NCBI GenBank assembly: GCA_020721605.1
Contig: DYML01000003.1
Location: 1-48,388, forward strand
Direction: 5' to 3'
Origin: Anaerolinea thermophila
Lineage (GTDB): Bacteria > Chloroflexota > Anaerolineae > Anaerolineales > Villigracilaceae
Length of the DNA stretch: 48,388 nt
The position numbers and the translations under genes were made by a program. The notes under the pieces were generated by a model. The model was not told the origin of the DNA and did no database searches. It worked only from the letters and a program-made list of their open reading frames with translations. Of the stretch, positions 8,566 to 17,379 are shown piece after piece (the first letter of the stretch is position 1; every line of letters begins with the position of its first letter).

Positions 8566-9354
8566 TTAGAATACAACTTTCCTGACCTTTTGTTGAGGTG
8601 GCTCGTCTGTCTTTTTAAAGCAGAGGATGGGTTCTGACGCCCAACGCGGAGAGAGAATACGATGCCGTAAGGTCATCAGTGAGTGGAAAATTATTGCCTT
8701 TGCTTTTGATTTTTTATATAAATTCTGATAGCGTTCACTTCCACCTGGCTGGGCAATATAGACGGTATCCAAAACAAAACCAAACGAAGCAATGAACTCC
8801 AGCAAGGTGATGTAGGTAAAATATCTTACATGGGCATAAAATTCATAGCGTGAAGATTCGTCCAATGGGTCGTGATACGATCTGCCGCGCAAAACAGGAT
8901 TTAAAATATATTCAGGCGCGGCGTAGTTAGGCGTTGTGATGTAGAGAAATCCACCCTGAGATAAGACGCGCTTAATTTCTTTAATAAAATGATCCACGTT
9001 TAGCAAATGCTCAATCGTAACCAACGAGACAACCGCATCAAAAGAGCCATCAGGAAATGGAAAATTAGAAACGCTGTCATCCAGATCAAAAGATACAATC
9101 GGCAGGTTTAGTTTTTTGAGGTCGGGGAAACATGCCGGCGAAATCTCGTTACAAATTAATTTTGCCGAATAGCCGTCCCGAATTCTTTGTGCGGCATACC
9201 CAATGCCAGCGGAACTATCAAGAATATTTTTATGCTGGCGCTGTTCAAAAATGGCTGGAAATACACGGTGTCTTTCCTTGAATTCAGGATAGACCATTAA
9301 AGTTTCGTTTTCGTTTAATCGGGTTTCCTCTTGTTTCATCGAAAATTCACGCAT
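8566..9354 (-). CDS. Class I SAM-dependent methyltransferase
   Basis: 262 aa. SAM-binding motif ILDSSAGIGYAAQRI is followed by ICNEISP, FPFPDGSFDAVVSLVTIEHL and IKRVLSQGGFLYITTPN, the order of a Methyltransf_11-type domain. The start ATG 9354 has an AAGGAG site 9 nt upstream; an inner ATG (9339) is less well placed. The C-terminal 100 residues have no recognised domain. Together with the next gene downstream it makes a pair of methyltransferases in the operon. Likely a sugar or glycolipid methylase by context; the acceptor is unknown. Confidence 0.8.
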   Translation of the reverse strand: MREFSMKQEETRLNENETLMVYPEFKERHRVFPAIFEQRQHKNILDSSAGIGYAAQRIRDGYSAKLICNEISPACFPDLKKLNLPIVSFDLDDSVSNFPFPDGSFDAVVSLVTIEHLLNVDHFIKEIKRVLSQGGFLYITTPNYAAPEYILNPVLRGRSYHDPLDESSRYEFYAHVRYFTYITLLEFIASFGFVLDTVYIAQPGGSERYQNLYKKSKAKAIIFHSLMTLRHRILSPRWASEPILCFKKTDEPPQQKVRKVVF

Positions 9355-9431
9355 GGGATAATTCTCCTTAATTTAATTATATGAACTCTATTTTTTGATA
9401 GAGATGAAAAAATAGTTTGGCGTACAGCGCT

Positions 9432-9467
9432 AAAAAAAACGTGCCTGCCCTGCGAATATTTGGGGCA
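9432..9467 (-). terminator. Weak hairpin with T tract after ATP-grasp gene
   Basis: On the minus strand a 5-bp stem (TGCCC/GGGCA, 12-nt loop) is followed after 6 nt by eight T residues, just after the stop of the 9481-10698 gene. It is short for a terminator and may only attenuate expression of the distal tailoring genes. Confidence 0.3.
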
Positions 9468-9480
9468 TTTGCCTGCAAAA

Positions 9481-10698
9481 TCAATGCCGCGTTAATCGGT
9501 CTAACATTTTATGGAGCAAGCCAAAAGTAAAGGCAGCCCCTGGGCGCCAGTCGTCTGCCGAATAAATAGCCCACATTTTTTCACCGCGCAAAGATCGCAG
9601 CCAGCCCCCAAAAGATAATTGTCCTTTGCGCCAATATTCAATGGCGGCGCGCAAATCTCGCTGCCAGTCCACCCAGATGATGCCTTCGCGGTATACAAGT
9701 TGGGAAGAAATGGGCAGCCCCAAAGTATCACAGTAGGCAATGTAGGGCAGGTCTACACCGCATTTCACGCTCAGACCATCCCATAAACCAAAGCGCGTAT
9801 TTACTTCAATTAATTTATAGCCGCCATCACGCGGATCATCTTTTAATTCCACGCCCACCAAGCCCTGATATTTTGCCGATACCAATAAACGTAATGCAAT
9901 CTCCACCAGCGCAGGGTCGTAAAAACTGCGCACATAACTTGCAGAACCAAATCCAACGGGGATGATTCGGTGCTTTCTTCCGGCAAACATTGCCAGTGGC
10001 TTGGAGTTGCGGTCAAAATAAAAGGAAATATACACAAGCCGGCTGTCTTCCCCTGGAATCACCTCTTGAACGACCAGCCGATGATCAAGCGCAGAAATGC
10101 GCTTGTAAATTTCAATCAGTTCGGTTGGCGTACTGCACAAAATTACTTTTGCGCGTCCATTCAACAATCCACTGCGCAATTCTTGCGCCACTTGCGGCGC
10201 GTGCCAATAAGTGCTTTCGGTGGGTTTTAAAATTACCGGGTAGTTTAACTGCGCAGCGATTGCTTCAATGTTTTCCGGGTTTTCAATAAAAACTGTTTTG
10301 GGCGCGGGAATATGAAAAGCGCTGGCAATTTCTTGTAACCCGCTTTTGGTTGTCAGGCGTTCCATCGTCTGCTCGTCGGGCATAACGTATTCGTAATATT
10401 TTTGAAGGGTTGCCCTGTTCCTGGAGCAAATTAGCACATGCATATCACTAAGCGGGTAGAGAACTGGCTTGCATTTTAGGCTGCGGGCAAAGTTGACCAA
10501 AAACTGCACATACGCGGCTTCACCTTCTCCTTCTGGATTCGGAGATTGAACAAATTGACAATATTTTGAGTATCGCCCAGGTACAGCGGGGTCGTGATCT
10601 ACACCGTAAACGGGGATATTTTTTTTTGCCAAAGAGCGGGCAATATCCAGCCCCATGTGTTCATCAAGCGGGGTAATCACAGCGGGTGTTTGATTCAT
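9481..10698 (-). CDS. ATP-grasp ligase of the EPS operon
   Basis: 405 aa. The start is taken at ATG 10698, which has AGGAGG 8 nt upstream; the longer TTG start adds two residues. The N-terminal domain resembles the preATP-grasp fold (MGLDIARSLAKKNIPVYGVD). The ATP-grasp part follows, with NYPVILKPTEST, LVVQEVIPGEDSRLV, GLVGVELKDD and LIEVNTRFG as nucleotide and Mg binding segments. This group joins a carboxylate to an amine or similar nucleophile through an acyl phosphate. Placed next to a FemAB-like transferase, it could activate an amino acid or uronate carboxyl for decoration of the polymer; this is inference. A second, distinct ATP-grasp protein lies at 47051. Confidence 0.75.
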   Translation of the reverse strand: MNQTPAVITPLDEHMGLDIARSLAKKNIPVYGVDHDPAVPGRYSKYCQFVQSPNPEGEGEAAYVQFLVNFARSLKCKPVLYPLSDMHVLICSRNRATLQKYYEYVMPDEQTMERLTTKSGLQEIASAFHIPAPKTVFIENPENIEAIAAQLNYPVILKPTESTYWHAPQVAQELRSGLLNGRAKVILCSTPTELIEIYKRISALDHRLVVQEVIPGEDSRLVYISFYFDRNSKPLAMFAGRKHRIIPVGFGSASYVRSFYDPALVEIALRLLVSAKYQGLVGVELKDDPRDGGYKLIEVNTRFGLWDGLSVKCGVDLPYIAYCDTLGLPISSQLVYREGIIWVDWQRDLRAAIEYWRKGQLSFGGWLRSLRGEKMWAIYSADDWRPGAAFTFGLLHKMLDRLTRH

Positions 10699-10722
10699 AG
10701 CCAACGCCTCCTAAACCGAGTT

Positions 10723-11769
10723 TTAAGCATTCACTTTTAATGCAGGTTCATTTGTTTTTGAAAAAAGATATTTTCTCGTTTGTTCGTATCCAATTTCGGC
10801 AACTTTGAACAGGGCTTTATTGTGAACACAAATATTGCGCCCGTAGTTCACCAGTTGCCCGCCAAACTTTGCTTTAAAATCACGCACGCCATATTCCTCG
10901 CCTGGCTTGCCAGCGCCGCCAAAGTCGTAGGTGTGATAGCCATTCTGTACGCCCCATTCCAAAATTTTCCACATTAAAATTTCATTGGGAGCATGGGCGC
11001 TGTATTCACGATCCATGCCGCCGTACCAGCCATACATACTGGTTTTGTAGAGTAGTTCCACAGAGGTGGCAGCAACCTGACTACCAACATAGGCAAGGCT
11101 AAAACGAATCATTCCTTTGGGATACAACACATCAAATGCAGATTCAAACAACGAAATATCGGCAAGGGGAACTTGAGCCGCCTGATAGGTTTGGCGTAAC
11201 AAGTTGTAGCAGGCGGGTATTTGTGAACGATCCTGAATTTGTTTAATGACCACATCTCCGCGATTGAGACCATGCCGAATATTTTTACGGGTTCGATGCC
11301 CAATATTTTGGAATACGGCTTCTGGCGCAGCATTTAAGTTAATTAAATAATTAAGATGGTCGGCGTAAACAAAACCATGACGGGAAAGGATGGGCTGCAC
11401 TTCAAAAAGGTTGGAGATATTACGAAGTTCTGTAAAAAGAGAAGTGTGGTCATTGCTTTGCAAATAAGTGTGCAACAAACAATCCAACGCCTCAAACCCC
11501 TGCGGGCTGAAATTCCACAGCACACTGCCGTAGGCAATTGAGCGGGTTGTAATATGACGAAGAATCCCATTCTTTAATGTGATTTGTACGGGAAGTAAAA
11601 TGGCAAGCGGAAGACCGCGCTGATCTAGGGCGGCAATCAGGGTTGGCTTACATTTGTCTGAATTTTCAAAAACATGAAACATCTCGCGGGTATGAAAAAT
11701 ATTCCCAGACGGGTGCTGATCAACATAATTCTGCCAAATATCTTCAGGTAAAGAATAAACAATTTGCAT
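10723..11769 (-). CDS. FemAB/GNAT-like acyl or aminoacyl transferase
   Basis: 348 aa. The protein shows a two-lobed GNAT architecture typical of the FemAB-like family found in EPS clusters. Features are HPSGNIFHTREMF near the N-terminus, a central RTRKNIRHGLNRGDVVIKQI, and the later SVELLYKTSMYGWYGGMDREY and LMWKILEWGVQNGYHTYDFGGAG. FemABX enzymes add amino acids from aminoacyl-tRNA to peptidoglycan precursors. EPS-linked relatives are usually annotated as GNAT acyltransferases with unknown acceptors. It lies between a glycosyltransferase and an ATP-grasp ligase. Exact donor and acceptor cannot be read from sequence. Confidence 0.7.
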   Translation of the reverse strand: MQIVYSLPEDIWQNYVDQHPSGNIFHTREMFHVFENSDKCKPTLIAALDQRGLPLAILLPVQITLKNGILRHITTRSIAYGSVLWNFSPQGFEALDCLLHTYLQSNDHTSLFTELRNISNLFEVQPILSRHGFVYADHLNYLINLNAAPEAVFQNIGHRTRKNIRHGLNRGDVVIKQIQDRSQIPACYNLLRQTYQAAQVPLADISLFESAFDVLYPKGMIRFSLAYVGSQVAATSVELLYKTSMYGWYGGMDREYSAHAPNEILMWKILEWGVQNGYHTYDFGGAGKPGEEYGVRDFKAKFGGQLVNYGRNICVHNKALFKVAEIGYEQTRKYLFSKTNEPALKVNA

Positions 11770-11787
11770 GGGAGTCCATCCACTGTG

Positions 11788-13038
11788 TTAGGCTGTCTCT
11801 TTTTCCAAAGAGTTGGAATTTGCATCTGGCGAGACAAGCAATTGATAGGCTTTGATTAAGTTTTCTGCCTGAAAATGCCAGGCAAGGGTTGTCTCAATTC
11901 TAGATTTGCCCGCCAGCCCCATCATTTTGCAACCCATTGGATCATCCATCAACTCGGCAATTTTTTTGGCAAAATCCAATTCATTGTGCGGTTTTTTGGC
12001 GTATACCGCCGCATCTTGCGCGGTGAAACGATGTTCGGGCAAATCAAATGCCACAATGGGCTTGGCTAACGCCATATATTCCATCAACTTCGCCGCCGTA
12101 GAGCGGTCGTTATATGGGTCGGAAGGCTCTGGCGCAACACAAATATCCATCGAGTTAAGATAACCGGCTATTTCTTCCTGTTTATTAACCCAGCCCGTAA
12201 AATGAATATAGGCAGATATATTCAAGTTTTTGGAAAGGGACTTCAACATGGGCATGGCGCTTCCATCCCCCACCATCAGACATAAAAAATCTGTCCTGCC
12301 CAAATCGTAGACGAGGTGATACAGCGCCTTCATCAAATATCCAAGCCCATCTTGCGTACCCATCACACCCACATAACCAAGAATTGTTTTTCCCTGCGCT
12401 TGAAAGGCTGGTTCAACATCCAAGCAATGCAGTTCGCGCATATCGGGTCCGTTTCGCACAATGGAGATTCGCTCTTCTGCAACATGCCCGCGCTGAATGG
12501 CAATTTGCTTGTACGATTGATTGGTCGAAATCACACAATCTGCAAGATGCAGGGAGAGACCCTCCAACCACAGCAAAATACGATGAATGATTGGGCTGCC
12601 TTTTCCGCCAAAACGCGCAAAATATAGTTCGGGCGCCAGGTCATGATGATCAAGCACATAGATTTTGCCAAATAGTTTATAGAAGCCAGCAATGAAAAAA
12701 AACGTGTCGGGAGGATGAGCCGCATGGACAATATCAAACCCTTTGGTAACCCAGACTCGCAAGGAAACAAAAAACAGAGCCAGCATGGTGTACACATATT
12801 CCCATAAATAACCCCACACACCACTGGCGGAAGGCGGCGGCGGAAAACGATAAACATCCACCCCGTCCACCATTTCGCGGCGGGATTGCCCGCGTGATGA
12901 AGGGCTGATCACAGAAACTTGATAGCCGGCAAGTAATAAAGCCGCCGCTTCATGCCGCACCCGATCATCACGCGGGAAAGAGCAGTTTTCGAGCAGCATC
13001 AAAATGCGGTTTGCTTTAGATTTTTTCATTTTTTTCAC
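11788..13038 (-). CDS. Glycosyltransferase family 4
   Basis: 416 aa. GT-B glycosyltransferase: the N-lobe opens ILMLLENCSFPRDDRVRHEA, similar to WbuB-type enzymes, and the C-lobe has ILGYVGVMGTQDGLGYL, APEPSDPYNDRSTAAKLMEYMALAKPIVAFD (the E-x7-E nucleotide-sugar segment) and SRIETTLAWHF. It transfers a sugar to a lipid-linked acceptor at the cytoplasmic membrane face. The likely start is GTG 13038, with GGAG 5 nt upstream; ATG 13029 is 14 nt from that site. It overlaps the upstream sulfotransferase by 23 bp, implying translational coupling. Confidence 0.85.
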   Translation of the reverse strand: MKKMKKSKANRILMLLENCSFPRDDRVRHEAAALLLAGYQVSVISPSSRGQSRREMVDGVDVYRFPPPPSASGVWGYLWEYVYTMLALFFVSLRVWVTKGFDIVHAAHPPDTFFFIAGFYKLFGKIYVLDHHDLAPELYFARFGGKGSPIIHRILLWLEGLSLHLADCVISTNQSYKQIAIQRGHVAEERISIVRNGPDMRELHCLDVEPAFQAQGKTILGYVGVMGTQDGLGYLMKALYHLVYDLGRTDFLCLMVGDGSAMPMLKSLSKNLNISAYIHFTGWVNKQEEIAGYLNSMDICVAPEPSDPYNDRSTAAKLMEYMALAKPIVAFDLPEHRFTAQDAAVYAKKPHNELDFAKKIAELMDDPMGCKMMGLAGKSRIETTLAWHFQAENLIKAYQLLVSPDANSNSLEKETA

Positions 13039-13903
13039 CCATACTCCAAGTGGTTGGCTCTGCGGGCAAATAGCCTTTAAGCCTCATGCCAGGCGACATT
13101 AAATCCAGCAGGCGCATACCCAATGGATTTTTTGTGTAATCGGGCGCTTTGTAATTTTGGCTTGCAATGGCAGCCAGATTAAAACCAAAACCATTTACTG
13201 CCAAGCCTAAAAAATCTGCCAGAGGGTTCAAAATTTCCAACGGGGCACGGCAAAGTTCTTCATAACTAAATTCAAAAAACTGTCCTTTCAATTGCAAAGC
13301 GAATTCATCTTTTTTGTTTTCTATCTCAAGAATGCAGGCGTTCCAATAATTAGCGCAATGAGTTTTGTATTCCAGTTCTGAATAGGTATATTTTGAATAT
13401 TTTCCAAAATTTTTTTTGAAATATGATTCAACGACCGATGGTCCATACCGAAACAAATGAATAATTTTTGCCTGTGGAAAAATCTCCAAAATTTTTGGAA
13501 TAAAAAATGAGATCATTGCGCTTTTGGTAAAAAAGATTTTTGAAGAACCAGAAAGCCAATGAAAACCGGAAAAAATATCGCGGATGGTTTCTTCATGCCC
13601 TCTGTTCCAACTGGCAATGGAAATCTCACTAAAATAAGCCGGGTCTATTTCAATGGGCGGCAGTTCAATTTTTGCCTCCTCAAACGGCTCCAACGTGGGG
13701 TGCCAGAGTTCATTTGCCTCACCAGGAAAGCCAGAAATGGAGGGGTGAGATCGAAGAATATCCACCAGCAAATTGGTGCCGCAGCGCCCAGTGCCGATGA
13801 TGATAATGGGCTGGCGGGTGCGAAAGCCAAAAGTTTTGGCAGCCTGACCCGCAAACAGACAGCCTGCATCAAAAATTCTTTCACGAAAAATGGTAGTTTG
13901 CAT
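13016..13903 (-). CDS. Sulfotransferase family protein
   Basis: 295 aa. PIIIIGTGRCGTNLLVDILRSHP is the PAPS-binding 5'-phosphosulfate loop. AKIIHLFRYGPSVVESYFKK corresponds to the 3'-phosphate-binding strand and helix, and the later FEFSYEELCRAPLEILNPLADFLGL fits the C-terminal part. Start is ATG 13903, with AAAGGA 7 nt upstream; the longer ORF would run into the preceding gene. The family transfers sulfate from PAPS to carbohydrate hydroxyls, so a sulfated EPS is possible. Bacterial members of this family may also use other acceptors. The product overlaps the next glycosyltransferase start by 23 bp. Confidence 0.8.
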   Translation of the reverse strand: MQTTIFRERIFDAGCLFAGQAAKTFGFRTRQPIIIIGTGRCGTNLLVDILRSHPSISGFPGEANELWHPTLEPFEEAKIELPPIEIDPAYFSEISIASWNRGHEETIRDIFSGFHWLSGSSKIFFTKSAMISFFIPKILEIFPQAKIIHLFRYGPSVVESYFKKNFGKYSKYTYSELEYKTHCANYWNACILEIENKKDEFALQLKGQFFEFSYEELCRAPLEILNPLADFLGLAVNGFGFNLAAIASQNYKAPDYTKNPLGMRLLDLMSPGMRLKGYLPAEPTTWSMGEKNEKI

Positions 13904-13914
13904 ATATGTATCCT

Positions 13915-15180
13915 TTAAGATGCCCGACAAACTTTATAAAATAATGCCAGTAATTGCAGCGAACTCTTTTGGAGGCTGAACTGGGCTTCCACCAAATCTC
14001 TGGCGTTTTGCCCCAAACGCGCGCGCTGGCTGGGGTCTGCGGCGAGCGCCAAAATGGCATTTGCCAACGCGGAGGGGTCGTTGGGTTGCACCAAAAAACC
14101 CGTCTGTTGATGCTGCACCAATTCAGGAATGCCAGAAACAAAGGTCGAAACCAAAGGCAAGCCAGCCGCCGCAGCCTCCATCAGCACCACAGGAATTCCG
14201 TCCATGTCGCCTTCTGGGGTGACGCGGGCAGCCAGTACAAAAAGATCGTATTGATTACATGTCATTCGTATTTCTGGTTGGGGTCTGGCGCCCAACAACT
14301 TGACCCGCGATTGCAGCCCAAGCGCTGCAATTTGCGCCCGCAAGATGGGTTCTTCGGGTCCGCCGCCAATAATGGAACAGGTGTATTGAATGCCGCTTTG
14401 GCTCAATAATTGGCAGGCGGCAATTAAGTCGCTGTGACCTTTTTTGGCAACCAAACTGCCAACCGATAGAATCTTGAGCAATGGAGTTTGATGGGGTGAC
14501 TCCGCGCCCAGGCGGGGTTTGGGTGCAAATTGAGCCAAATCTACTCCGCAGTGAATCACCGAAATTTTTTCGGGCGGGCAGCCTCTTGCGGCGGCAACCA
14601 ACAAAGAGTTAAACTGGCTGATTGCAACAATGTGATCTGCCTCGCGGCTTATGAGCGGCAACAGGTCATTTTTGTACGAAAACAGATCGTAGGCATGAAC
14701 GGTGACGGTAAAAGGTTTCTTTAAAAGGCGGGCGCAAACCCAGGCTGCGGCGCCAGGCAGCCATGCGAAATGCGCGTGGAGCAAATCTACTTTTGTTTCT
14801 TTTAAGTGGTAGGCGGCAGAAACTGCTTTGAGAAAAACAACAAAACGCTTGAAGAACGAAACAAGGGGTTGCTTTGGGCTGGGCTGGTTTATCAACGTAA
14901 ACCACAAACTAAAGTAAAGCAAAGGCGCATGAAAAATAAAATAAAACTGCGCTTTCCAAAGTTGCCAGCGCCAAAGAGCGGGGGCATTCCAGGTGAATTG
15001 CAGCAGCGTTTGTGAGAGGGGCTGCACAAAGTCATCCTGCGGGGGTAATAAAGAAATAATTTCCACTTGAATATTTTGCGCTTGAAGCGCACCAATTTCG
15101 TCTGCCACAAATGTTTCGGTCAGGCGTGGAAAATAAAGGAGGATGTAGGCAACACGAAGGGGGGGCATCTTATGTGACAT
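13915..15180 (-). CDS. Glycosyltransferase family 4
   Basis: 421 aa. The N-lobe opens with RVAYILLYFPRLTETFVADEI, as in colanic-acid WcaL/AmsK-like enzymes. VDLLHAHFAW and the C-lobe segments ISVIHCGVDLAQF, ILSVGSLVAKKGHSDLI and PEGDMDGIPVVLMEAAAAGLP (E-x7-E region) complete a GT-B fold. It probably adds one sugar of the repeating unit. Start ATG 15180 has AAGGA 9 nt upstream and lies 6 bp after the deacetylase stop. The downstream sulfotransferase starts 11 bp after this stop. Confidence 0.88.
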   Translation of the reverse strand: MSHKMPPLRVAYILLYFPRLTETFVADEIGALQAQNIQVEIISLLPPQDDFVQPLSQTLLQFTWNAPALWRWQLWKAQFYFIFHAPLLYFSLWFTLINQPSPKQPLVSFFKRFVVFLKAVSAAYHLKETKVDLLHAHFAWLPGAAAWVCARLLKKPFTVTVHAYDLFSYKNDLLPLISREADHIVAISQFNSLLVAAARGCPPEKISVIHCGVDLAQFAPKPRLGAESPHQTPLLKILSVGSLVAKKGHSDLIAACQLLSQSGIQYTCSIIGGGPEEPILRAQIAALGLQSRVKLLGARPQPEIRMTCNQYDLFVLAARVTPEGDMDGIPVVLMEAAAAGLPLVSTFVSGIPELVQHQQTGFLVQPNDPSALANAILALAADPSQRARLGQNARDLVEAQFSLQKSSLQLLALFYKVCRAS

Positions 15181-15186
15181 AAATCG

Positions 15187-16158
15187 TCATCCTTCTTCTT
15201 GACTTTTCTTTAAGGTTTGTGCGGCAAGAGCCGCCATGGTAATGGATTTCAACCTGCCTTTTTGGGCTTGGTCGGCAAAGTGTGAAAACAAATAACGTAA
15301 TTTATCAAAATCTTTTTCGGTTTGAAACTCATGTGGATGCGCCCATAAGTGAATTACTTTTTTCTCTTCTGCGGCTTTTTGAATACTCTTCGCCGCCCGA
15401 TAAAAACGCAAGTAAGGCAAATTAACTGCATCTAAAACAGATTCGACCTTGCGGTTGGTGCGAAAAAGCCAGAGTGAAGAAGGCACATTCACCAAATGTT
15501 CAGGCTGCGCAGAAATATCAAAAACCTGGGGCGGCAAAAATGCCAGCCGAAGATTGATCTGATTCAAAACTTTACCCAGCAGCGGCACTGCCAACAGCGG
15601 GTGACGCACTTCTTTGCCGCGATAGCAGATAAAGCCCGCCTCTTGAAAAAGATCAAGATGGGCAATGCGCCCCTGCGGAAAAATAACGGTCTGCGGAGAA
15701 ACGCCAATTTTTTGTGCCAAGCGCACCCATTCCTGTATTTCATACCGTGCCTGATCCCTGCTGAGGGTGTTGAAAAAGCGATGCGTATGCCCATGACATG
15801 CAATCTCGTGACCGGCGTTTCTTTCGAGCAGCATTTGAACCATATCTGCCCCGTACCAAAGCGGGTTGGCAGCGCCCCAAACTTGATCAAAGCCTTGATC
15901 TTTTCCCTTAAATTCAAGCAAGGGGCATTCATCGCATTTTTCACAGGTTTCATAAAAGAGATGTCCCGTGACCGCCCAAGTGGCAACCACACCAAATTCA
16001 TTCATCAAATCCAACAGGCGGCAAATCGTTTGCCGTTCCTGCGCCGCGCTGCGGGTTGTATGAGTAAACCGAGTGTGATCCCAGTCAATTGTTCCCCAGG
16101 CAAATTCGGTGTCGAGGGAAAAAACAAAATAACCAACATCAGCGGATACTTCTTTCAT
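15187..16158 (-). CDS. Polysaccharide deacetylase (NodB-type)
   Basis: 323 aa. FVFSLDTEFAWGTIDWDHT provides the catalytic base region and CHGHTHRFF the metal-binding His-x3-His-type motif. WAVTGHLFY and VIFPQGRIAHLDLF follow, as in NodB-fold enzymes. A Cys-rich insert (CEKCDECPLL) is unusual and might bind metal. It differs clearly from the first deacetylase in this operon, so the two are not recent duplicates. There is no signal peptide; the enzyme probably acts on a cytoplasmic or lipid-linked sugar. Confidence 0.82.
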   Translation of the reverse strand: MKEVSADVGYFVFSLDTEFAWGTIDWDHTRFTHTTRSAAQERQTICRLLDLMNEFGVVATWAVTGHLFYETCEKCDECPLLEFKGKDQGFDQVWGAANPLWYGADMVQMLLERNAGHEIACHGHTHRFFNTLSRDQARYEIQEWVRLAQKIGVSPQTVIFPQGRIAHLDLFQEAGFICYRGKEVRHPLLAVPLLGKVLNQINLRLAFLPPQVFDISAQPEHLVNVPSSLWLFRTNRKVESVLDAVNLPYLRFYRAAKSIQKAAEEKKVIHLWAHPHEFQTEKDFDKLRYLFSHFADQAQKGRLKSITMAALAAQTLKKSQEEG

Positions 16159-16172
16159 GGCAGTTTATATTC

Positions 16173-17360
16173 CTAAAGGGGTGAAATGGTTTGGCAGCCT
16201 TTTTGGAGCGCAGCGCTTAATTTTTGAGCAGAGGCTGCCCATGTCCAAAGTGTTGCAGAGGCAGAAGCCTGCTGCCCCATTTTGGATAACTGCGCATGGG
16301 ATTTCCAAACTTGCTGCAAAGCATCTAAAAGCCCGTCTTCGTTGGATGTCTCTGCCCAAAAAACGTATTCGGCGCTGCCAAGAACATCGGAGTGGCAAAC
16401 GACACGGGTGGCTAAAATGGGCAATCCAGCCGCCAGATATTCAAATAATTTAATTGGGCTGCACACTTGGTATTTTTCTTCGTCGGGAAAGGGCAAAACG
16501 CCCACATGGCTGAATGCTAAAAATTGAGGAATTTCTTCATACGCAACCAAAGGAAGAACCTGAATGCAGCCCTGCGTGTGCGCGGCGAAGGTTTGCAGTT
16601 CTTCTTTTTGATTGCCGTCACCGATCAACGTGAGTACAAATGACATACCTTTGGTGTTGGCTAAGACCACCGCACGGCTCAATGCCATGAGGTTTCTTTC
16701 ATAATGAAGCGAACCGTGATAAATCAAGTGGATTGAATCTGAGGGCAGCGACCAGCGTCGCTCAGACTGCGCCTTCAAAAAATGCTCCGGTTCTGCGCCA
16801 GAGGGCCAATGCCCCCATAATTTATGTTTGGGAATTTGAACCGCAGCCGCCATGCGCTGCGTAATTGCCAGCCGCCCATCCGCAAAGTGATTCCCCAGCC
16901 AACTGACCCAAAAATAGAAATACCTGCGGATGCGATCTTTCCACCCTTCGTGCAGGAGCGAGTCCATTGGCAAAGAGCGGGTATCCATCACCAAAATGGG
17001 ATTTCGGCGGCGGGCAAAAAAACGCAGCAGCCGCAAAGGGAGCAACCAAAGAGCCGAGACTTCGTGAAAAAGAATGATGTCAATGGCGGTAAAGTGTGTA
17101 AAGATATAACCCAAGACTCGAAAGTGAAAGACCGCCTGACGCAAAAAATAAATATTGGGCTGAGGAATACACAAGACCTCTACGCCATGAATTTGTTGAA
17201 TGCCCGAAGCGCCTGCCGCGACCAAAGTTACCTGCCATCCAAGCCTGCGCAATTCGGCGGTGGTTTTTAGCCAGGTAGCCGAGTCTAAACTTTTGGCAAG
17301 TGATCCGCTGTAGACCCAAAGCAAACGGAGTGTATTGGGTGAAGTCTGGGGGTAGGTCAT
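16173..17360 (-). CDS. Glycosyltransferase (GT-B, group 1)
   Basis: 395 aa. The start is set at ATG 17360 (AAAGGTG 7 nt upstream, 19 bp after the preceding stop) instead of the longer ORF, whose first 35 residues look untranslated. N-lobe: LRLLWVYSGSLAKSLDSATW. C-lobe: IHLIYHGSLHYERNLMALSRAV, and SHVGVLPFPDEEKYQVCSPIKLFEYLAAGLPILAT with the E-x7-type nucleotide-sugar segment. Likely a membrane-associated sugar transferase for the repeat unit; donor and linkage are unknown. Confidence 0.82.
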   Translation of the reverse strand: MTYPQTSPNTLRLLWVYSGSLAKSLDSATWLKTTAELRRLGWQVTLVAAGASGIQQIHGVEVLCIPQPNIYFLRQAVFHFRVLGYIFTHFTAIDIILFHEVSALWLLPLRLLRFFARRRNPILVMDTRSLPMDSLLHEGWKDRIRRYFYFWVSWLGNHFADGRLAITQRMAAAVQIPKHKLWGHWPSGAEPEHFLKAQSERRWSLPSDSIHLIYHGSLHYERNLMALSRAVVLANTKGMSFVLTLIGDGNQKEELQTFAAHTQGCIQVLPLVAYEEIPQFLAFSHVGVLPFPDEEKYQVCSPIKLFEYLAAGLPILATRVVCHSDVLGSAEYVFWAETSNEDGLLDALQQVWKSHAQLSKMGQQASASATLWTWAASAQKLSAALQKGCQTISPL

Positions 17361-17379
17361 TCTGCAACACCTTTCAGCG

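Noticed and set aside
15496-16176. 226-aa plus-strand ORF
   Set aside because: Antisense to a convincing deacetylase gene; no recognisable motifs.
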